A stretch of DNA of 64,000 bases from Triatoma infestans. Taxonomy: Eukaryota > Arthropoda > Insecta > Hemiptera > Reduviidae. Positions 45,140-55,000 of this stretch are shown one piece after another. Each line of letters starts with the position of its first letter. The first letter of the stretch is position 1. The notes below the pieces were generated by a model, which did no database searches, had not been told where the DNA came from, and saw only the letters and a program-made list of their open reading frames with translations. The translations under genes and the position numbers were made by a program. The DNA is taken from assembly GCA_011037195.1 (NCBI GenBank), contig JAAEAF010007836.1, forward strand, positions 1 through 64,000. The letters are read 5' to 3'.

Positions 45140-46940
45140 GATTTTTACACTTTCCATTGATGGTGGTACTGGTGTTCAACAGTTCATTTGATTCCATTCT
45201 TTCAACGCAAACACAAAACTAGAGTGTCTATTTCCTTAGACAAAATCGATGCCTGTTTATCCATCCAGCTCTTCTTTGTTTGGGGAAAGTACTATCTGTC
45301 AAACAGGCCTTCTTTCCTTAGATCGGCTGGTTGGACGCCATCTATCCACTCTCTTCTTGATTCATTACACACACCAGGTGTCTATTGCTATCTAGCAAGC
45401 AGGCTTGGTTGTTAGATTCATAACTTGAATTCATAACTCTCTTTTTTTTCTACCCGATACGCCGACACCTATGGGTCTACTGTGGCACCCACCAAGTTTG
45501 AATTACCCCTCTCCAGTCCTTTCTGAAATTAGATTTTAGAGTTTGGAGAGAGAGAGAGAGAGAGTGAGATAGAGAGAGAGAGACTCCTGGTTGATTCTTG
45601 AAGGCAGAAGAGAAATCTCAACCACACAAGCCTCTCACATTAACACAGTACGACGTGCAATGGCTGATTTTTTTTTTCTCCTGACAGAACCTACAAAGAC
45701 TATCCCGTTGTCAGGCCGATGTACGTGCTTAGCCAGAATAAGGAAGCCCACAGACCAACTGAAGAATCAATCAGCCTTTGTAAGTAGGGATTTACACCTT
45801 CCACTGAGAGTGGAACGGCTGTTCAACAGTTCATTTGATTCCACACTTTCAACGCAAACACAAAACTAGAGTGATTTTGTCCATTTCCGTAGACAAAATC
45901 GATGCCTGTTTATCCATCTAGCTCTTCTTTGTTTGGAGAAAGAACTATCTGTCAAACAGGCCTTCCTTGGATCGGCTGGTTGGTCGCCATCTAACCACTC
46001 TCTTCTTGATTCTTTCCACACACCAGGTAGTCTATTACTATCTAGGCTTGGCTGTTAGATTCATAACTTGGATGCATAACTCTCTTTTTTTCTACCCGAT
46101 CCGCTACGACACCTCGACACCGATGGATCTACTGTGGCACCCACCATGTTAGAATTCCCTCTCTTCAGTGCTGTCTTAAATTAGACTTTGGAGTCCGGAG
46201 AGAGAGAGAGGGATCCCCATCAGTCAAAGCACTCTCTGAAACCTTGTCTGTTTTATTAGACTTAAAAGATTCCTAAGATAGACTCATAGGTGAAGCATGC
46301 AAGTGACAGATTCTCCGTTCTAAAGAGAAGAAATCTCAGCCACCCAAGCCTCTAACATTGACACAATACGACGTGCTTCTTCTTTCTCCTGACAAAACCT
46401 ACAAAGGCTATCCCGTTGTCAGGCCAATTCAGTGCTTTTCAAGTCTACAGTGGCTAGAATAAGGAGGCCCACAGACATACTTATGGTCGAGCGGCCTTGT
46501 TGAAGTAATTCTACAGTAAGCCTGGAAAAGTAGCTATTTTAATGTTTTGGCGCATTGACTGCCATGGTCATTAACAGTCCCCCAAATTGTATTCCTTCAC
46601 GATCTATGGCCACTCGAGCCGGGTAGGTTGGAGCTTTAGATAGTCAAATGCTATTCCACACATCCCCTCTCTTATATCATTATCAAGCTAGTCGATGAGG
46701 AGGAGTGTGAAATATTGTGCGGATAGCTATTAATGATTTTTTTTACCTGCTTTTTGTGGCCTGGGGATTTAACTCACTATTCTTGTAATCAATCGTGCAC
46801 CCATGCTCTCTGATATTTTGCAATTCTGAGGCACTTTACAATTGCCACAAAAAGGTTCAGAGCTTTCGCAGGCCAGGCAACCTGCCGCCTCATCGCCCTT
46901 GTAACCTGAATACCCGGATACCCAAGCTACAAAAAAAAAA
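45140..46940 (-). mobile_element. LINE-V, RNase H to 3' UTR, with duplicated 3' part
   Basis: On the minus strand, near 46925-46800, VAWVSGYSGYKGDEAAGCLA and SSEPFCGNCK resemble RNase H (WVPGHxGxxGNExADxLA). Near 46430-46370 TTG.PL.RFCQEKEEAR-like sequence is the knuckle. The 3' UTR part occurs twice, at about 45140-45600 and 45760-46215, each with TTCATTTGATTCCA, AAAATCGATGCCTGTTTATC and CTACTGTGGCACCCACCA. GA-rich stretches end the units. Confidence 0.6.
45548..45585 (+). repeat. (GA)n microsatellite
   Basis: GAGAGAGAGAGAG with two interruptions lies at the end of the first LINE-V 3' unit; a shorter GAGAGAGAG lies in the same place in the second unit at 46198. Confidence 0.85.
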
Positions 46941-47389
46941 AAACTTATTTTGGCTAATTTGAAGTGCTCCTGGCCAGGACTTTATTTCTTCATAAATTTT
47001 TGAGAAAAAGAAGAAGTTAAATAGAACAAAGGCTGATTCACTTTTTTTTTTCTTTTTTTTTTTTTAAATAATGAATTAACTTCAACTTTTGCAGTGTAAG
47101 CAATTTCAACTTTCTGAGGATTTTTATGAAAGGCTGAACAATTATTTTGTTTTTCGATAAATTTATTTCAATAACAAACAAAAATAAATAAAATAAAAAA
47201 TACTAATAAATCGATTATGTGATATGGTTCGATTTTATTTGATGTATAAAAAGCGATTATTGAATTATGTTTTTTTAAAACAAGATAACGGGGAACAATG
47301 ATCAAAACTAATTAAGAAGAGAATAATTTTTTTTAGAAAATAAATCATATTTGTGGTTATCTTTTGGAAAAAAAAGGTAAGTTTACATT
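46941..47389. other. A+T-rich spacer
   Basis: Low complexity; no gene seen. Confidence 0.55.
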
Positions 47390-47995
47390 TCTTATTGTAT
47401 TAGTATTAGTTTGTAAACCGTTTGAATACCGGGTGGTGGGTTCGCTGATGATGGACTCCCATGCTCTTGGTTTCAACAAGAAATTAGGAGACCAGAATTT
47501 TGGAGAAACATTGGGAGGACACATTGCGGCAGGGGTGCCTTTGAAAGAATTATCTATCAAAAGGTACTAAGCAGGGTGATTTCGGATTACCACCTGTCCC
47601 TAAACAGGATAAAATTGAGGACTTCATTAGGTGTAGTGAGTGACTGGACACACATGGGTGGCTAGTCATTTGCATAAAATAGGGAGGAATCGTCTAGTTG
47701 CATTTGTCACGATTAGGATGATCGAATTAGGAAAACGATGTATCCACTATTTATGTCAGTGTTCCCGTTTTGTTGACACTAGGTTTTGGATTTTTAGGAG
47801 AGTCTCATTCTCACGGGGAAAGCCTGGGAGGGTTGAAGTTTAAGAATATTTTAGGATATTGTAGACAGACCGGCAAACTACCGGGTGAGTTTAATTAGTG
47901 GGATGAATTGGAGGGATAAAAGCCATATTGGCTTAGGTCTCCATGCCGATTCATCCCACACCATGATTTAATAATTATGATAATAAAAATATTAA
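47390..47995 (+). mobile_element. LINE-Y, 3' terminal fragment
   Basis: KKLGDQNFGETLGGHIAAGV (between RNase H and knuckle), then VTGHTWVASHLHKIGRNRL, KRCIHYLCQCSRFVDTRFWI and a tail with GGGATAAAAGCCATATTGGC. Stops interrupt the first part. A minus-strand frame of the same length is a mirror artefact. Confidence 0.65.
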
Positions 47996-47999
47996 CATA

Positions 48000-48235
48000 A
48001 GGAAGGGAAGAATAGCTAAATGCTTAGCGTACTGAACTCTCACGCGGAGGACCCGGGTTCGAGTCCAGCTGTGCTGCCCTTAGATTTTTTTCTTCCTAGG
48101 GGCCTCTACAACTCACTGTCCGGTGATGGAGTGTCGTCTGTAACGAGAGAATACTGTCCAGAGGCCGGCAATGCACTGAGAAAGCGCACTGACCATAGAT
48201 GTTGATGCGCCTTGAATTAAAAATAATAATCATAA
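48000..48235 (+). repeat. SINE-A, tRNA-like part and body
   Basis: Degenerate A box (AATAGCTAAATGCTTAGCG), good B box (GGGTTCGAGTCC), then CTTAGATTTTTTTCTTCC, GAGGCCGGCAATGCACTGAG and a tail ending in TTAAAAATAATAAT. It starts directly at the tRNA-like segment, 3' of a LINE-Y tail. Confidence 0.7.
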
Positions 48236-48752
48236 TAAATAATATTAACAAAAGTTGAGCAATAAAGGAGCGGGTTGCCTCCAGGATATTTTGTGTCAGA
48301 TTTTTTCATCCGGTATTTGGTGGGTTTTAAATTGTCACCAGTAGCTTGGCTGAGTTAAAAATATGTATGCTTTTTAATTATAGTTTATCTAATTGTTATT
48401 AACAAAGTAACAAATTCTTTAAACATAGAATCCATCTTTGTGGTAATTGTTTGATCCCACTTTTGTGCTTTTTCACACGTGTCTTGGTTACATCCGGCCG
48501 GCAGGACCAATACTGCTGCCGGCACCGACTACTCCCTGCATAGCGATATTTAAATCATTTTTTGACTTTGTAGCCATTTATCTACTTTTTCATCTCACCT
48601 TCAAACGGTGAAAACATTGTCAATTTTTTAATTTTTTTTAATTTTTAATGTTATTAACATTTCTTCTAATATTTATTAATTGCATTTATCTTTCCAGATA
48701 TCCTGAATATATATAAAAAAATTATATTTTGTAAACAAATAAACAAGAGATT
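48236..48752. other. region upstream of the MATH gene
   Basis: A+T-rich with one G+C-richer piece near 48495 (CATCCGGCCGGCAGGACC). It may hold 5' UTR and promoter sequence, but I see no clear TATA or initiator that decides the transcription start. Confidence 0.35.
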
Positions 48753-49043
48753 ATGGCACTGCTATATAGATTTGTAAAAATATCTGACCGAGCAAATTCA
48801 CATGTATTTACATTTGTGGTGACAAGATCTGTCACTAGAGATCTAGAACGTGATATAACATCTAAAGAATTTTCTTGTGGACATCATAGATGGGCTATCA
48901 CATTTTCACGTGCTGATAAAGTTTTAGGAGTATATCTTGTATGGAGATCAGTATCTGAATCTGTACGTGTTTATGTTGATTTCACATTTACCATACTCAA
49001 TCGTGAACATTTTTCAGTAAATGAAGCATTTTCTGGTAAACAA
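48753..49043 (+). CDS. MATH gene exon 1 (residues 1-97)
   Basis: The exon opens at an ATG preceded by an in-frame stop and ends after GGTAAACAA at the donor gtaagt (49044). It is phase 0. It holds most of the first MATH-like domain. The sequence just upstream, after 48701, follows a tttccag that could be the 3' splice site of a 5'-UTR intron. Confidence 0.88.
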
Positions 49044-52000
49044 GTAAGTTTTATTAATTTTCTTGTTCTGTTTAGTTTTAATTAATTTTGTTTAGATGGT
49101 AGTATTGTATTATAATCAATTATGATAGCACTTTAGAGGAAAACATAACCTCTACCCCTCCCCCAAAAGCCCCCTTAAATGACGTTACCCGAAAAAAATG
49201 TTTCAAATAAAAATTGTAGCTCTTTATATGTGTAGTTCACATACTTAGTTTAAAGAAAATCGTTGGAGCTATTTTTGAGAAAATCACAAAAAAGTAAAAA
49301 AAAAAATTCAGTAAAGTGGCACTTTCGGTTGAATGATTTTTTTTATGAAAAGCTTATTCTCAGGTCTCCTGGGTAGTACATTAACGAAATATTAAGTTTG
49401 AACATTCTGCGATTTTTCGTTTTTGAGATATGCTGGTCCCACACAGACACACATAGATCAATTGCTGAAAACCACTCTTTTTTTTGGACTTAGGGGACCT
49501 CAATATGGATATTTCCGGTGAAAACTCGATATCGAAAATGTTCACAAGATTACGAAGTAAAAAGTAATAATGAGCTATACTAAAGGGGGGGGGAATACAC
49601 CCCATAGACATCTGCTACTCTCTGCAGGCAACGATTTTTTTTTTTTTTTTGGGAAGGGGGTTCTGCCCTTTCCATCTTTTTGTTATTATTTGTATTTATT
49701 GGTATCATGGATGCACCGAAAGCGAGGGCCGCAACACGGCAGCTGTCAAGACATGCAACGGACCAGATACAATGTCTACAACAAGACACAATGGATGGGA
49801 CACAATTGAATCATATGAAGTTACAGAAATTGCCGCTAACAGGTCTGAATCATGATGCTGACGTCACCTACAAGACTCTGCATGTTCCTTTTCGGTACAG
49901 CGTGACTTCAGACATCAGTATTTTGAAGGTGCCGAGTTGTTATAAGTAGCCGTTCATCAGCACTTATAATAAAGGCAAAAACCCCCTCTGAAAAAATTAC
50001 TTGTTGTTTCTGGGTCCATACGTTAATAAGACTAGAATTATGCTGGATCGTTCATTAAATCTTGTGCTAAAGCCTAATGCGCCATACTGTACACAAGATT
50101 GATTAAAATTATGGACCCACCAAATCCTTTTCCTCCTTTTACGTAATTTTAGCCACATATACATTACAACATCGTCTTCACTCGAAGAAGTCATGCTATC
50201 CAACTAAAAGGACGCCAGACACATGTTTTTTCGGTGTACGGAGGTGAGTTTGAAACATGAATGAAGCATGTGTCTCATGTCTTGACGCGTGCCGGTGTGA
50301 GGCCTCCTTAAGAATATAGGATTTCGGGGGATGTAAGGATCATGAGATCAAGAAAGGGGCTTCATCCACATCTGATCATTCAGTCTGATCAATGGCGCTT
50401 GTCATTGCTGATCTAATTTTTATCAGAACTTGTGGGGATGCTTGCAAACTCTCATAGCACTTGGCAGCAGTGGACTTTTAATTTATGGAGAGTCAGATGT
50501 AAGTAGGGGTACCTGTTATGTAGCAGTATTGGAGCATTTCTTACGTGGTTATCTTTTTTTATTTATTTCTCAAACGCGCTTCAGTGAGGACCCTAGTGGG
50601 GGCGGACTCCACCAACAATTTAGTATGAAATGCAAAATAATTTTTTAAAAACCAAAAATAAGTTATTAAGCAAAATATATGGTGTAAGTATGAACATAGG
50701 TTACTAACAAAAAAAAACCCTGTAGGATCCGCTAGGTGTTGGGGGTCTATTCCTGACTTTTAACAGTGAGGGAACTTAACTACGTGAGTTCAGATTTACG
50801 TAATTATAATAATAAAAATAGTTTGGATATTATTAGTATCACAACTGAATAGTCAACTTTTCGTTTTTTTTAAAAAAAAATCTGGCATTGAAAAATGTGA
50901 AGATTGCAGCCAGAGAATATGTTGTGAGTGTTTCAAACACAATTGTATATTAACGATTTGTTTACAGCTAGATTTAAATTCGAAATTAAATTTAATAATA
51001 GCCCCCCCCCCTCAAGGTCTTGCAATTTCATTCCCTGGTGAATGCATGTTGAGTTTCAGAGATATTTTCCGTGATAGGCTGATTTTTTGTTGGTAATCGA
51101 CCGGTATCAGGGGCGTTCGGATGTTTTTGTCAGAACATTGTAATAACATAGACTTGCACAGAGCAAATTTAGTTGATATATTGGTTTTAAAAATATATTG
51201 GTTGATATAGTGTTTTTGTTTGGATCTAACTAGATTAAGAAAAGGTTCGTTGATACCTGAGTGGGTAAAACACATGTTGTTTTTTGCCTTTTAAAAGGCA
51301 TATTGTTCTTTTTAAAAATGGAAACATCCAACACGTGTAGATGTGTAAATAAATTAATATATGTGAATAAATATATTCTTTTATACTATCTCACGATCAT
51401 TCAACTCTTATTTTATCATATCCCATCAAATAATTATTCCACATTAGTCCACAGCTGACATAGTGTTCTTTCGCTTTGTTTTACACTCAAAGAACAATTA
51501 AAAAAATAAAATAGTAAGATAATATGGATAATTAATTGTCAAAGTAAATCACCTTCAAAAACGTAATTTAAGATACACATCTCCACTTGTTGGATGTTTC
51601 CATTTTTAAAAGGAACAATATGCCTTTTAATAAGTGAAAAACAACGTGTTTTCTCACCTAGGTATCAAAGAATCCCCTCTTAACCCAGTTAGATTCTAAC
51701 AAAAACTCTTTTTAAAACCAGTGTATCAACTAAATTTGCTCTGTGAAAGTCTAATTTAATCACACTGTTTTGACAAAAACATCCTGATGATAGGCGAACG
51801 TCACGAAACCGGTCGATGACCGGTCAGAAAGAAGCAGGCCATCACGGAAAATACCTGTGATGCTTTGAACCAATCACTGTAAGCATGTTGAAGTTATTAA
51901 TTTATTATTTTTAAAATTTCAGGTAAAATTCACGGCCGATTGTCCGGCACAGGGTAATCGAAATTATATTCCAGTCAGTGATCTGCACACACGTAACTTC

Positions 52001-55000
52001 ACCGACACAAATGGTGAATTTCAATTGGAACTGTCTATGGGCCATGTAAGGACTGTATTTGATACAGAATTCCGTATACCACATTCAGTATTTGCCGGTT
52101 TGAATCGATCACATCATCATATTGGCGCTAAATTACCTACCAAAATTGAAACGACCTATTTTACATTTGGTGGTTTTGATTGGAACTTAGCACTATATCC
52201 AAATGGTATCAAAGATCAGCACACTACCAAGGATCACCACTACAAAAGTAAATGTATTCAATTGCTCTAACCTAAAACTTATTTCAGGATTTCAGAGGAT
52301 TTTTTACCGTGAGTCTGCTTCAATTTTATAGTCATCGACCAGATTCGGGTGATCACTAATCTTCAGGTTCTTGATAAAAAGTGTGATATCGCAGTGTTCC
52401 CCATGGCAAAAATCAGTTTACAATCATCGCGGACCCATAATTTATTTGTCTGTGGGGAGGGACCAAACCTTACGCTATGCAAAGCCCCCACTGAGTCCAT
52501 ATAGCTACTCCAAAGAAAAACAACAACAAACAGGGTCTAGAACAAATATCCAGACCCGGGGAACTAACCCATCTAAGATTCACCATAATTCGAACAAATC
52601 GGATAATAACTTCAAAAGGGAAATAGCCTAAGCTTTTCTACAGACATCCTGTTCCGACCACAATCTAAGCAATCTCTCATAAGATGGATGGATATTTCCT
52701 CCTCTGTCTCACAGACTCTTACAAAAAAAAAAAAAAAGGATCCGGCATGAGCCCTATTATTACGTAGAGGTGTCTCCTTAAACTACAATGTCCAGTAAGG
52801 GATCCAACCAGGGATGCCGGAGAGAGTTCCGTGAAAGGCATAGCAACGTCTCACAAATAGCCCTGTCCAGACCCCCAGTATTTTAGACGGCCGGCAACCA
52901 ACTGTGCTCATCCATAGGAATAATTGCTATGAAGCTTGACAGTCATGTAGCTGATTAGTGTATTTACCCGAGCTTACCCAGATGTGACTCATTGTAAACT
53001 GATTTTTTGTTCTATACAAGTCTGTATCGCATTGTTTTTTTGTTTCTTTTAAAGACATCCTGAAAGATTGGTGAACACACATCCGAAACGAAAACAATGA
53101 AATAGGGGGGCTATCGCGGGCAAAAATGACTCTGATATTTCCAGCACTTCGGCGCCGGGCCCACCCCCTGTCTAAAAACTTATTCATTTGTTTTAAACTT
53201 TATAGGTGGCGATCATCGTCTATCATTATATTTAAATCGCTGTACCGGTTTTGATCATCAGTGTCGTGTTAGATACAGTGTTGTATTGGGCGATGGTGAT
53301 CGTCGTATGGATTCTGGCATAGTGGATGATGTCTCAGATTCGGATGGTAAGAGTTATGGATGGCATCCCAGAACCAGGTTTAATGATCTAGTTTATAAGG
53401 TTAGTACCTAGAAATAATCTTTCAAAGATTATTAATTTTTTTTATACTTTGGTGAGTATAAGAGAAACTATAGCTAATTCAAATTAATTAACAATTTCTA
53501 CGTAGAGGAAGGGATTAGCTCAGTGGTTAGCACTTTGGACTCCTACGCAGAGGCTATGCTGCCCTTAAAGTTTCTCTTCCTAGGGGTCTCTCCAGCTCAC
53601 TGTCCGGTGGCGGACAGTGTTGTCTGAAACGAGAGCACTGTCCAGAGGCCGGCAGTGCACTGAGAAGGCTCCGGGCGTTAATGAACATAAATGTTAACGC
53701 GCCTTAAAAAAAAATTCTAAGTTCCTACAGACTGATTAGACACAACAAATGTCCGCACTAAGTCCGAAATATTAATGTGAAACACAGGAAATCATAAAAA
53801 CTTAGCAAAAACTAAATAATTTCAATGGTCTTATTAAAGTACGTAATGTTTATATGAAATCCTTTTATTTAAAACTGCTACAAGTGTCTATTCACAATGT
53901 AATACCCCATGGAGAGAAGAAGAGACGTCTCACCCAAGGGCCTCTCTCGGGACTAGATTAGATTAGATTGGGGAGGGTTACGCCTTATTTCACTGCGGCC
54001 TTCATTGAGAAGTCTATTGTGGATCGCTGGGTTTATAGCACATCCCTCAGCCTCGCCTTCTTAATCAGGCCTAGCAAAGCTGAAATTGGCTCCGTCATGA
54101 AGCTCGTGGATTCGTGCATTGCTAGTCCCCAGTTGAAGAAACCTTGTCTTCGCCAGGCCGGCATACTCACAAAGGATGTGTACCGGGGTTTCCTCCTCGG
54201 CTTTGCAGAAACGGCATAACCCGTTGTCTACAAGTAGTAAATGGTGCATGCGCCTATTCAGCCTCCAATGCCTGTTAGTAGACCCACTATTAGCCTTATA
54301 TCTTTTCGGTTATGGCTCAATAGATCTCTGATGAATGTAGGTAAATGTTTTTTAACAAAGAATTTAGCCTTCCACTGCCCTGGCGTTCTCTCAGGACTAT
54401 TAAGTCTAATAAAGCAGACAGGACTCGAGAGGATGCTCTGATTAGAGGTGCTCTTAATCGACCATCCAAGAGCCTCCCCGGACCCCAAAGTTCAGATAAA
54501 GGACAGGATTGGAGAGGTGTTTACAACTTATGGGGTGCTACAATAGACCCTTAGGGATCGCGGTGACAGGCTGGAGAGCCAACCCCTACAGAATCTAATC
54601 TAATCTACCCCATACAAACAATCCATAGTCAGTGTCTCCACAAGTCTACAACACACCTATTGAACCAGTCGAGACGAGAACCAGTCCAGATGAGAAGGAA
54701 AATCCGAAACCAATCAAAATGGAGGAATATAAGCATCATTTGATGGGAGATAACCTAGGTAGGATATTGTCCAAAACTGCCGATCCAACCACATTTAGAG
54801 TGATGATGTGTTTAAAAAAAAAATGTGCTGTATATATAGTTAGTAATGGTTGTTTTGTTTGGACAGGGTGTTGTAAGGGTGCACGTTGAAATGATTCTGG
54901 CAAACACGCTGAGCGAGGTTGTGTCTAACGTAGTGATCGCACAACAACAAGTCAGTGGACCCATGTCCATGGGCGTTAGCGCGCAAGGTGTAACCCATTG

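Noticed and set aside
47357..47570. Mirror-image frames of similar length on both strands
   Set aside because: Only the plus frame fits LINE-Y; the minus frame is a shadow.
49570..49949. Overlapping plus frames in intron 1
   Set aside because: Three short overlapping frames with no recognised motif, next to a transposon fragment and inside the host intron.
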